Shown piece after piece: positions 1-5,476 of a DNA stretch of 5,517 nucleotides. This DNA comes from an uncultured Eubacterium sp. (GTDB lineage: Bacteria; Bacillota; Clostridia; Lachnospirales; Lachnospiraceae), in NCBI GenBank assembly GCA_905236295.1, contig CAJOQF010000067.1, positions 1 through 5,517 on the forward strand, written 5' to 3'. The notes beneath the pieces were generated by a model. The model was not told the DNA's origin. It did no database searches and saw only the letters and a list, made by a program, of their open reading frames with translations. How positions within the stretch are numbered: position 1 is the stretch's first letter; each line of letters starts with the position of its first letter. Position numbers and translations under genes: made by a program.

Positions 1-138
1 GAGACCATCAAAAAGGGCTGTGAGATGCTCGGGATGGAAGTACGCGAAGTAGCTGAAATCTGTATTGAAGGAATGAATCCTCATGCGGAAGAGATCGGGC
101 TGCTCGGGACGGAACTAGACCGGTCATTTTTAAAATAG
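1..138 (+). CDS. C-terminal fragment of an unidentified protein (5' end outside window)
   Basis: An open frame enters from the left edge in frame 1 and ends at TAG 136-138, giving 45 residues that begin ETIKKGCEMLGMEV and end ELDRSFLK. The composition is soluble and acidic, with two Cys (residues 7 and 21) and no membrane segment. I do not recognise the family securely. A flavodoxin-fold reductase tail is conceivable, because a flavoprotein closes the same operon, but no diagnostic motif lies in this fragment and its tail does not resemble that of the protein at 1915-2532. It is 32 bases upstream of the first acetyltransferase with no terminator between them, so it is probably the preceding gene of the same operon. 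Codon use matches the downstream genes, which supports it being truly coding. Confidence 0.6.
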   Translation, partial: ETIKKGCEMLGMEVREVAEICIEGMNPHAEEIGLLGTELDRSFLK

Positions 139-156
139 AGCGGATAGATTGTGAAT

Positions 157-160
157 GAGG
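157..160 (+). promoter_or_regulatory. Ribosome binding site of the first acetyltransferase
   Basis: GAGG sits 10 bases before the ATG at 171, a slightly long but usable spacing. No better start codon with a ribosome site lies nearby. No convincing promoter is visible in the short gap after 138, so the gene is probably read from upstream. Confidence 0.6.
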
Positions 161-170
161 AATAAATAAT

Positions 171-737
171 ATGACAGAAATAGAAAAACTCGAAGCGGGA
201 CTCCCGTATTGTTATGACGACCCTGAAATAGAAGCACGTAAAGAAAACGCTATCGTTCAGTGCAGAGAATATAATGCTATAGATGATACGGATTATGATG
301 CGCAGTATGCGAAACTAAAAGAGATGCTTGGCAGCGTCGGTGAGAAGGTTTGGATAGGAAAGACCTTTAACTGTGATAACGGCAAGAAGATTCATATCGG
401 AAATAATTTTACCGGAAACTACAATCTCACAATTTTGGATCTTCGCGAGGTATATATCGGAGATAATGTAATGATAGGTCCGGGTACGACGATAACAACG
501 GTAAATCATCCGCTTACTCCGATGGGCAGAAGAAAACATATCGGTATCGCAAGCCCTGTTACCATCGGAAATGATGTCTGGATTGGAGGAAATGTCACTA
601 TTCTCCCGGGCATCACCATCGGCAACAATGTAATTATTGCGGCCGGAGCCGTAGTCACAAAGGATGTGCCGGACAATACGCTTGTTGCCGGTGTTCCTGC
701 GAGAAAAATCCGGGATTTGGAGGATGATACACAGTAG
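171..737 (+). CDS. Sugar O-acetyltransferase, LacA/Maa/NodL type (first of three)
   Basis: This 188-residue protein is a cytoplasmic acetyl-CoA-dependent O-acetyltransferase of the left-handed beta-helix family (maltose, galactoside and NodL acetyltransferases); such enzymes normally act as trimers. Residues 1-55 form the N-terminal Mac-type helical domain (LPYCYDDPEIEARKE, CREYN). Residues 58-180 carry imperfect hexapeptide repeats such as VYIGDNVMIGPG, VTIGNDVWIGGN and ITIGNNVIIAAG. His113 in VNHP is the expected catalytic base; Asn83 and Asp90 (in ILD) are at acceptor-side positions conserved in the family. The ending VAGVPARKIR is the typical CoA-side closing motif. The length fits the family (about 185-205). 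It is followed after 16 bases by a paralogue. The true acceptor cannot be told from sequence, so no gene symbol is given. Confidence 0.93.
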   Translation: MTEIEKLEAGLPYCYDDPEIEARKENAIVQCREYNAIDDTDYDAQYAKLKEMLGSVGEKVWIGKTFNCDNGKKIHIGNNFTGNYNLTILDLREVYIGDNVMIGPGTTITTVNHPLTPMGRRKHIGIASPVTIGNDVWIGGNVTILPGITIGNNVIIAAGAVVTKDVPDNTLVAGVPARKIRDLEDDTQ

Positions 738-753
738 TTTTCCGGGGGAATCT

Positions 754-1341
754 ATGATAGAAAAAGAAAAGATGCTTACACAAAAGCTTTATTATGCAAA
801 TGACGAAGAACTGATATTGGAGAGAAATAAGGCAAAAAACCTCTGCTTTGAATATAATATGCTTCGTCCGTCAGAAGAGCATAAGCAAAGAAAAATAATG
901 AGAGAACTCTTGGGTGAGACAAAAGATACATTCAGCATCTTGGCACCATTTTGGTGTGATTATGGTTATAATATAGAAATCGGTGAGAACTTTTTTGCAA
1001 ATCATAATACGGTAATTCTCGATGGCGGGAAAGTTTTCTTTGGAGATAATGTTTTCATTGCGCCTAACTGCGGCTTTTATACGGCAGGTCATCCGATTGA
1101 CTCTGAGAGGAGAAACGAAGGACTGGAGTATGCATATCCGATTAAGGTTGGAAATAATGTATGGATAGGGGCAGGTGTGCAGGTGATGCCCGGAGTTTCC
1201 ATCGGAAATAATGTTGTTATTGGCGGCGGAAGCGTGGTGGTGAGGGATATAGCTGACAATTCTGTTGCAGTAGGAAATCCGTGTAGGGTAATCCGTGCGA
1301 TTACCGAGAAAGATAAAAGAGACTATCTGATGGATGAATAG
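754..1341 (+). CDS. Sugar O-acetyltransferase, LacA/Maa type (second of three)
   Basis: This 195-residue protein is the closest of the three to classical maltose/galactoside acetyltransferases. It has an N-terminal Mac domain (MIEKEKMLTQKLYYANDEEL, then CFEYN at 31-35) and a beta-helix with the blocks ILAPFWCDYGYNIEIGENF, FFGDNVFIAPN, VWIGAGVQVMPG and VVIGGGSVV. The catalytic His113 is in AGHP; Asn83 and Asp90 are in ANHN and ILD. I chose ATG 754 although the frame is open back to 664: the family begins with EKEKM, GGGGG lies 5-9 bases upstream of this ATG, and the longer form would overlap the previous gene by 74 bases and add an unrelated leader. The protein ends with an extra charged tail (EKDKRDYLMDE) after the usual VGNPCRVIR. 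The next gene begins 13 bases later. Confidence 0.94.
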   Translation: MIEKEKMLTQKLYYANDEELILERNKAKNLCFEYNMLRPSEEHKQRKIMRELLGETKDTFSILAPFWCDYGYNIEIGENFFANHNTVILDGGKVFFGDNVFIAPNCGFYTAGHPIDSERRNEGLEYAYPIKVGNNVWIGAGVQVMPGVSIGNNVVIGGGSVVVRDIADNSVAVGNPCRVIRAITEKDKRDYLMDE

Positions 1342-1345
1342 GAGA
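1340..1345 (+). promoter_or_regulatory. Ribosome binding site that fixes the third acetyltransferase start
   Basis: AGGAGA overlaps the stop codon of the preceding gene and lies 9 bases before ATG 1355. The alternative upstream ATG at 1334 lies just ahead of this site and would overlap the previous coding frame, so 1355 is preferred. The arrangement suggests translational coupling. Confidence 0.65.
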
Positions 1346-1354
1346 CACAATCTA

Positions 1355-1897
1355 ATGGAAGATATAAGAGTTGATATGCGGCAAAGGGATGCATATGATA
1401 TGGATGCTTATTTACGGCAGGAGGAGCTGATATTTAAGCTGAATCATACTATGCCGAGAACAAAAGAATATCAGGATATATTAGATGAGCTCTTCGGTGA
1501 GAGAATGGGAAAAGACTCATTTCTTAGAGCGCCTCTTGCCGGAGCCGCATTTGATAAAATGACAATTGGAAACAGAGTCTTTATTAACAGCAACCTGCTT
1601 GCGATGGCAAGGGGTGGAATTACAATAGAGGATGATGTGCAGATAGCGGCAAATGTTCAGTTGCTTTCTAACAACCATGACCCTTATGATAGGCAGGTTC
1701 TTTTGTGTAAGCCGATTGTGATTAAAGAAGGAGCGTGGATTGGAGCCGGCGCATCCATAATGGCTGGAGTAACGATTGGAAAGTACGCAATTGTAGGAGC
1801 AGCATCGGTTGTTACACATAATGTAGGTGATTACGAGGTTGTGGTAGGCACTCCGGCAAAAGTGATAAAGACACTTGATGAAGAAAGATTCAGATAA
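1355..1897 (+). CDS. Hexapeptide acyltransferase, divergent LacA/WcaF-like (third of three)
   Basis: This 180-residue protein is a left-handed beta-helix acyltransferase related to the two upstream enzymes but clearly divergent. The N-terminal segment (residues 1-50) keeps only the later half of the Mac-like domain (PRTKEYQDILDELFG), without the usual LYDA-type opening. The repeats include ITIEDDVQIAANVQL, GAWIGAGASIMAGVTIG and YAIVGAASVV, ending with VVVGTPAKVIKTL. The expected catalytic His108 is in NNHDP, and Asn78 is kept in FINSN. The Asp of the ILD motif of its neighbours is replaced by Ala85 (AMARGG), which suggests a different acceptor pocket. Such proteins are often annotated as sugar O-acetyltransferase or simply acyltransferase. 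The flavoprotein gene follows after 17 bases. Family assignment is firm; the substrate is unknown. Confidence 0.9.
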   Translation: MEDIRVDMRQRDAYDMDAYLRQEELIFKLNHTMPRTKEYQDILDELFGERMGKDSFLRAPLAGAAFDKMTIGNRVFINSNLLAMARGGITIEDDVQIAANVQLLSNNHDPYDRQVLLCKPIVIKEGAWIGAGASIMAGVTIGKYAIVGAASVVTHNVGDYEVVVGTPAKVIKTLDEERFR

Positions 1898-1914
1898 GAG
1901 AAAGGATTTGAGAT

Positions 1915-2532
1915 ATGAAAGTTTTAATGATTAATGGAAGTCCCCGCGTCGGTGGGAATACGAGTATTGCACTTAATGAGATGGTAAAGGTCTTTGAAGA
2001 AGAAGGCGTAGAGGCGGAAGTAGTTCAGATCGGAAACAAAGATGTTCGGGGATGTATTGCCTGCGGATCGTGTTTTGAAAAGGGAAAATGCGTTTTTGAT
2101 GATATAGTAAACGAGCTGGCACCCAAATTTGAAGAGGCGGATGGACTTGTAGTGTCATCACCGGTCTATTATGCATCCGCAAATGCGACGCTTATTGCCT
2201 GTCTGGACAGACTGTTTTACAGTACGCATTTTGATAAAACAATGAAGGTCGGAGCGAGTGTAGTCTGTGCAAGACGAGGAGGGTTGTCTTCGACATTCGA
2301 TGAGCTGAATAAATACTTTACAATCTGTGGTATGCCGATAGCTTCCAGTCAGTACTGGAACAGTATTCACGGAAGAGAAAAAGGTCAGGCTGATCAGGAT
2401 GCGGAAGGTTTGCAGACAATGCGCGTGCTTGCGAGAAATATGACATTTCTTATGAAGAGTATTGCCCTAGGCAAAGAAAAATTCGGATTGCCGCAGAAAG
2501 AAGAGTGGCAGCCTACACATTTTATTAGGTGA
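1915..2532 (+). CDS. Flavodoxin-family NAD(P)H-dependent oxidoreductase with iron-sulfur-flavoprotein cysteine motif
   Basis: This 205-residue cytoplasmic protein belongs to the NADPH-dependent FMN reductase/iron-sulfur flavoprotein group. The N-terminal MKVLMINGSPRVGGNTSIAL is the FMN-phosphate loop (GSPRxxGNT, residues 8-16). SSPVYYASANA (81-91) is the second flavin-contacting loop. Between them, GCIACGSCFEKGKC (46-59) gives Cys47-X2-Cys50-X2-Cys53-X5-Cys59, the compact spacing that binds a 4Fe-4S cluster in characterised archaeal iron-sulfur flavoproteins. A cluster here is inferred by motif only. AAGGA at 1902-1906 lies 8 bases before the ATG. It is the last gene before a terminator and probably shares a transcript with the three acetyltransferases. 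The redox partner and substrate are not deducible; the protein could instead be a plain FMN/quinone reductase that keeps the cysteines. Confidence 0.9.
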   Translation: MKVLMINGSPRVGGNTSIALNEMVKVFEEEGVEAEVVQIGNKDVRGCIACGSCFEKGKCVFDDIVNELAPKFEEADGLVVSSPVYYASANATLIACLDRLFYSTHFDKTMKVGASVVCARRGGLSSTFDELNKYFTICGMPIASSQYWNSIHGREKGQADQDAEGLQTMRVLARNMTFLMKSIALGKEKFGLPQKEEWQPTHFIR

Positions 2533-2546
2533 GTAAGTAAAATAAC

Positions 2547-2575
2547 TGGAAATAATTTTTGAGACATAGTATTAT
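2547..2575 (+). promoter_or_regulatory. Weak candidate promoter for the C26 hydrolase gene
   Basis: TGGAAA (2547-2552, 4 of 6 to TTGACA) is followed after 17 bases by TATTAT (2570-2575, 5 of 6 to TATAAT). There is no extended -10 TG. The predicted start, near 2582, falls inside the left arm of the terminator hairpin, so transcripts from it would still fold most of the stem. It is the only promoter-like pair I find upstream of the gene at 2647, and may be chance in AT-rich DNA. Confidence 0.3.
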
Positions 2576-2577
2576 TA

Positions 2578-2621
2578 GAAAAGGCAAAGGCGCTAAAAGA
2601 GATGCTTTTGCCTTTTTGTTT
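2578..2621 (+). terminator. Intrinsic (rho-independent) terminator of the acetyltransferase-flavoprotein operon
   Basis: AAAAGGCAAAGGC (2579-2591) pairs with GCTTTTGCCTTTT (2604-2616) over 13 base pairs with one G-U pair. The loop is 12 bases, and a T-rich run (TTTTTGTTT) follows the stem. It begins 45 bases after the flavoprotein stop codon and separates the upstream operon from the next gene. Confidence 0.88.
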
Positions 2622-2634
2622 AGAGAAAAGTTTT

Positions 2635-2640
2635 GGAGGA
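2635..2640 (+). promoter_or_regulatory. Ribosome binding site of the C26 hydrolase
   Basis: GGAGGA lies 6 bases before ATG 2647, near-ideal. It rules out the upstream in-frame ATG at 2602, which sits in the terminator loop. Confidence 0.85.
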
Positions 2641-2646
2641 TACAAA

Positions 2647-3372
2647 ATGAGACCGATTATAGGAATTGTGCCGCTTGTGGATGAGACAAAGGACAGTCTG
2701 TGGATGCTGCCCGGATATATGGATGGCATAACCGATGCCGGCGGAATACCTGTTATGCTTCCGCTGACAAGTGATAAAGAGAAAATAGAAGAGCTTTTGG
2801 ATATTGCTTCGGGGATACTTCTTACCGGAGGTCAGGATGTGAATCCTGAAATCTATCATGAAGAGCGCAGACCGGAGTGCGGAATCCCTTGCGCCGAGAG
2901 AGATGAAATGGAAAGTGAGCTGCTAAGACAGGCGCTTGAAAGAGATATGCCGGTTCTTGGTATATGTCGGGGAATACAGTTTTTAAATGCATATCTTGGC
3001 GGTACATTGTATCAGGATCTTAATACACAGCATCCGACAGCTACGGAGCATCACCAGAAACCGCCATATGATGTGCCGGTTCATAATGTTAGCATACAAA
3101 AAGACAGTAGCCTGCATAAACTGCTTGGGACAGATACACTCGCCGTAAACAGCTATCATCATCAGGCGATAAAGGAAAAAGCGGATGCCCTCGAAGCTAT
3201 GGCTGTATCGGAGGATGGGCTTATTGAAGCGGTGAGAATGCCGGATAAAAAATTTGTGTGGGCATTTCAATGGCATCCGGAGTTTTCATATAAATCCGAT
3301 ATCTCCTCACGGAAGATATTTGAGGAGTTTATCAGATGCTGCGAGAAATTGCATAAAAACATACTAACATAA
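2647..3372 (+). CDS. Gamma-glutamyl-gamma-aminobutyrate hydrolase family protein (peptidase C26, PuuD-like)
   Basis: This 241-residue protein is a class I glutamine amidotransferase-fold hydrolase of the peptidase C26 family, which cleaves gamma-glutamyl bonds; PuuD, the best-known member, releases GABA from gamma-glutamyl-GABA in putrescine breakdown. Visible signatures in order are MRPIIGIVP at the N terminus, LLTGGQDVNPEIY (58-70), ERDEMES (84-90), the nucleophile elbow LGICRGIQFLN (104-114) with Cys107, the family's VNSYHHQAI (167-175), and FQWHPEF (207-213) with His210 and Glu212 completing the triad. The length matches the family (about 240-255). No signal peptide is seen. The start is set by GGAGGA at 2635-2640. 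No other putrescine genes are adjacent, so the real substrate is open; it could be a peptidoglycan-derived or polyamine gamma-glutamyl compound. It appears monocistronic. Confidence 0.92.
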   Translation: MRPIIGIVPLVDETKDSLWMLPGYMDGITDAGGIPVMLPLTSDKEKIEELLDIASGILLTGGQDVNPEIYHEERRPECGIPCAERDEMESELLRQALERDMPVLGICRGIQFLNAYLGGTLYQDLNTQHPTATEHHQKPPYDVPVHNVSIQKDSSLHKLLGTDTLAVNSYHHQAIKEKADALEAMAVSEDGLIEAVRMPDKKFVWAFQWHPEFSYKSDISSRKIFEEFIRCCEKLHKNILT

Positions 3373-3402
3373 TTATTGCACAATAACATAAACAGTGTTA
3401 TT
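3373..3402 (+). repeat. Alternating inverted half-sites, probable operator of the AbiE-like pair
   Basis: Two overlapping inverted repeats share one half-site. TTATTG-CA-CAATAA (3373-3386) has perfect 6-base arms. AATAACA (3382-3388) and TGTTATT (3396-3402) are perfect 7-base arms around a 7-base spacer. Together they give three half-sites in alternating orientation covering the -35, spacer and -10 of the promoter. No T-run follows, so this is not a terminator. Known AbiEi proteins bind inverted repeats in their own promoter; that the protein encoded at 3432 binds here is inference. Confidence 0.55.
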
Positions 3403-3404
3403 AT
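3376..3404 (+). promoter_or_regulatory. Promoter of the AbiE-like operon (sigma-A type, extended -10)
   Basis: TTGCAC (3376-3381) and TATTAT (3399-3404, 5 of 6 to consensus) are separated by exactly 17 bases. The -10 is preceded by TG plus one base (TGTTATTAT), an extended -10 that compensates for the mediocre -35. The predicted start, near 3411, leaves a leader of about 20 bases with GAGAGG (3419-3424) seven bases before ATG 3432. Confidence 0.65.
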
Positions 3405-3431
3405 ATGGAAAAGTGTTAGAGAGGCGATTTT

Positions 3432-4385
3432 ATGTTGGATAGCTTGATTAAGAATACATTTGGAATAGATTGCAGTAGCGAGGAAATCCGATTGAAGGGA
3501 TTGCCTCTGTATTTGCTGTCTGGGAGAAAGATATATAAGGTGACGGTAGGCAGTGTGCAGTTTATTCTGGTAGAGCTTCAAGCCAAGGATAGATTTGGAG
3601 CAGTAGCATTGCAGAAGCAGATGGCGATTTACTATAAAAAGACGGAAATGGATGTGGCTTTTGCATTTTCTGATTTTTCTAAGGTACAAAGAGATGCCCT
3701 TATTTCAAGAGGAATTCCGTTTATTGCGGGTACGGATCAGGTCTATTTACCATTTTTGGGAATCCTTTTTCGCAATAATTTTAAGAAAAAAATGGAACTG
3801 CCTGAAGAACGCATGATGCCTGCTACACAGAGCCTTTTTCTGTATCTGTTATACAGCAAAAGAGATTTTGTGATAAAAAAACAGGCTGCTGAGGAACTTA
3901 ATCTGACCGGCACATCAATAACCAGAGCTTCGGGGCAGCTCAGGAATATGAAGTTGCTTTTAGAGGAGCAGCGAGGCAAGGAAATATATATGAAGCTGGT
4001 TGCAGATGGGCTGGAAATGTATAAGATGGCAGAGAATTATCTTATAAATCCCGTGCAGAAGGTTATCTATGTAGAGGGCGCGGAGAAGTACGGACTCCTT
4101 GCCGGAGAATCAGTACTTAGCAGACATTCTATGCTCTCTGAACAGACAACTCGCACATATGCTCTTTACAAAGGATCGGATGTAGTATCACAGCTTAAAG
4201 AGATAGATCCCAAGTGGCAGACCGGCGAAAATATATGTAGGCTGGAGCTTTGGAAATATGACCCTGAATTATTCGCAGTAGATGGAGAAGTGGATCCTGT
4301 TTCTTTGGCAAAGAGTCTTTCGGATAATGATGATGAGCGCGTGCAGGGAGAATTGGAAGATTTTATGGAGGAGTATAAATGGTAA
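3432..4385 (+). CDS. AbiEi-like winged-helix protein, putative antitoxin/autorepressor of a type IV toxin-antitoxin pair
   Basis: This is a 317-residue cytoplasmic protein. Residues 1-125 form an alpha/beta domain (FILVELQAKDRFGAVALQKQ, then VAFAFSDFSKVQRDALISRGIPFIAG and YLPFLGILF) with no catalytic motif I can name. Residues 130-180 look like a MarR-like winged helix, with the helix-turn-helix around KKQAAEELNLTGTSITRASG (149-168). The rest carries AGESVLSRHSML (224-235), like the GESAL-type segment of AbiEi proteins, and a very acidic tail (DNDDERVQGELEDFMEEY). GAGAGG fixes the start. The 7-base overlap with a nucleotidyltransferase gene and the inverted repeats at the promoter fit AbiEi, which in characterised systems represses its operon and counteracts AbiEii. 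The N-terminal domain is larger than in classical AbiEi. Annotation pipelines might call it a MarR-family regulator or hypothetical protein. Role inferred from architecture and partner. Confidence 0.72.
   Translation: MLDSLIKNTFGIDCSSEEIRLKGLPLYLLSGRKIYKVTVGSVQFILVELQAKDRFGAVALQKQMAIYYKKTEMDVAFAFSDFSKVQRDALISRGIPFIAGTDQVYLPFLGILFRNNFKKKMELPEERMMPATQSLFLYLLYSKRDFVIKKQAAEELNLTGTSITRASGQLRNMKLLLEEQRGKEIYMKLVADGLEMYKMAENYLINPVQKVIYVEGAEKYGLLAGESVLSRHSMLSEQTTRTYALYKGSDVVSQLKEIDPKWQTGENICRLELWKYDPELFAVDGEVDPVSLAKSLSDNDDERVQGELEDFMEEYKW
4367..4373 (+). promoter_or_regulatory. Ribosome binding site inside the antitoxin-like gene, coupling the second gene
   Basis: GGAGGAG lies within the last codons of the upstream gene and 5 bases before ATG 4379. 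The upstream stop (4383-4385) falls just past that ATG, so terminating ribosomes can re-initiate. This keeps output of the two proteins linked. Confidence 0.8.
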
Positions 4386-5128
4386 ACGGCATTGAATCTT
4401 TTAGAGAGAAATTTGCGGGATATGAAGATTGTTACACAATTATAGGCGGCACGGCTTGCGATATATTGATGTCAGAAGCAGATTTTGATTTCAGACAGAC
4501 CAGAGATATAGATATGATACTGATTCTGGAGGATAAGAGGGAAGCGTTTGCGAAAACCTTTTGGGAATACATTAAAGAGGGCGGATATAGATGCGGCTGG
4601 AAAAATAATGATGAAGCACATTTCTACAGATTTACAGAACCTAAATCCGGATACCCTTTGATGATAGAACTGTTTTCCAGAAGACAGGGATATCATCTGG
4701 AAGTAGAGGAAGGGATTATTCCGGTTCATATTGATGATGAGATATCAAGCCTTTCTGCCATCCTGCTGGATGATGACTTTTATAATTTTATGTTATCCGG
4801 AAGGAAAGAGGTAAATGGTCTAAGTGTTTTGGGAGCGGAATATATCATTCCGTTTAAGATGTATGCATGGCTTGATCTGAAAGCAAAAAAGGCAAATGGA
4901 GAACATGTAAATGAGCGGGACTTGAAAAAACATAAGAATGATGTGTTCAGGCTACTGCAGATAGTGAATGCTGATGGACATATAGGCGTAGAAGGACTTG
5001 TAAGAGAAAGTATAGAGAATTTTATACAGGATATACAATCAGAAACCATACGAACGGAACAGTTTGGTCTGCTTATAACAAAGGATGAGTCTTTGGAGAT
5101 TTTAAGGAATATTTATCTGAATGCATAA
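4379..5128 (+). CDS. AbiEii-like nucleotidyltransferase, putative toxin of the type IV pair
   Basis: This 249-residue protein has the DNA polymerase beta-type nucleotidyltransferase core of AbiEii/DUF1814 proteins. Residues 20-46 give TIIGGTACDILM followed by RQTRDIDMILIL, i.e. the GG motif (Gly23-Gly24) and Asp43-x-Asp45 that bind metal and nucleotide. Glu97 in LMIELFSRR is a candidate third acidic residue. Around 156-192, IIPFKMYAWLDLKAKK and ERDLKKHKNDVFRLL resemble the later AbiEii motifs (Lys160 and the Asp-containing helix). In characterised AbiE systems the second gene is a bacteriostatic nucleotidyltransferase; related enzymes act on tRNA 3' ends. Activity here is inferred. All core motifs appear intact. 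It overlaps the upstream gene by 7 bases. Alternative readings are a MNT-type antitoxin or a housekeeping nucleotidyltransferase, but the winged-helix partner favours AbiE. Confidence 0.8.
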   Translation: MVNGIESFREKFAGYEDCYTIIGGTACDILMSEADFDFRQTRDIDMILILEDKREAFAKTFWEYIKEGGYRCGWKNNDEAHFYRFTEPKSGYPLMIELFSRRQGYHLEVEEGIIPVHIDDEISSLSAILLDDDFYNFMLSGRKEVNGLSVLGAEYIIPFKMYAWLDLKAKKANGEHVNERDLKKHKNDVFRLLQIVNADGHIGVEGLVRESIENFIQDIQSETIRTEQFGLLITKDESLEILRNIYLNA

Positions 5129-5190
5129 GAGTCAGTTGCCGGGCGACATTGGAAAACAAGCGGAGATAACAAACGAAGAAAACAAAACTT

Positions 5191-5451
5191 ATGATAAAGA
5201 TGATTATTAAAATGAATGATGAGAAAATAGCGGAGCAGCATGATTACGCCATAGAACAGGTTTGCTCGAATATAGATCGCATTTTCAAATCAAAGGGAAT
5301 GGAAAAGAAGGAGATTGACGGCGGAATGGAGTACGCCGGACATGAGCTTCCAACAGATTTCGCATATTTTGGTAAAATAATGATTGGATTAAAGAAACAG
5401 CCGTGGTTTATGGATGAGGTGCGAGCCGTAATAGACGGTTCCCTGCAATGA
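5191..5451 (+). CDS. Small protein of unknown function
   Basis: This 86-residue acidic-basic soluble protein is not assigned to a named family. Residues 1-40 (MIKMIIKMNDEKIAEQHDYA, then IDRIFKSKGMEKKE) look helical after a short strand. A compact block follows, DFAYFGKIMIGLKKQPWFMDEV (56-77 region), with aromatic residues and a PWFMD motif. From memory, short clostridial accessory proteins share an Lys-Ile...Tyr/Phe...WFM layout, but I cannot name the family. An in-frame stop at 5167 excludes a longer N terminus. ATG 5191 has no good ribosome site; ATG 5200 or 5212 are alternatives. It lies 62 bases after the nucleotidyltransferase with no terminator between, so it could be a third gene of the AbiE-like unit or start an unrelated accessory cluster. 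Confidence 0.6.
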   Translation: MIKMIIKMNDEKIAEQHDYAIEQVCSNIDRIFKSKGMEKKEIDGGMEYAGHELPTDFAYFGKIMIGLKKQPWFMDEVRAVIDGSLQ

Positions 5452-5476
5452 ACATAGCACACTGAATCAGAAAACA

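Noticed and set aside
664..753. Upstream extension of the second acetyltransferase from ATG 664
   Set aside because: It overlaps the previous gene by 74 bases, adds 30 residues unlike the family, and lacks the good ribosome site and EKEKM-type N terminus found at 754.
871..1350. 159-codon open frame on the minus strand
   Set aside because: It lies wholly opposite the second acetyltransferase, has unnatural composition rich in Ile, His and Cys, and shows no recognisable motif.
2559..2575. TTGAGA (2559-2564) as the -35 partner of TATTAT (2570-2575)
   Set aside because: The spacing is only 5 bases, far from the 16-18 needed.
2602..2646. Upstream start (ATG 2602) for the C26 hydrolase
   Set aside because: The 15 extra codons are encoded by the terminator loop and right arm; GGAGGA precedes ATG 2647 and the family begins with the RPIIGI segment.
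3382..3402. Inverted repeat read as a terminator for the C26 hydrolase
   Set aside because: The stem is only 7 AT-rich pairs with no following T-run, and it coincides with a well-spaced promoter; an operator is the better reading.
3267..3689. 140-codon open frame on the minus strand
   Set aside because: It crosses the AbiE-like promoter and the starts of well-supported genes, and its translation shows no family features.
5136..5148. Short hairpin GTTGC-CGG-GCGAC after the nucleotidyltransferase as a terminator
   Set aside because: It has five pairs including a wobble, a three-base loop and no T-run; too weak to call.
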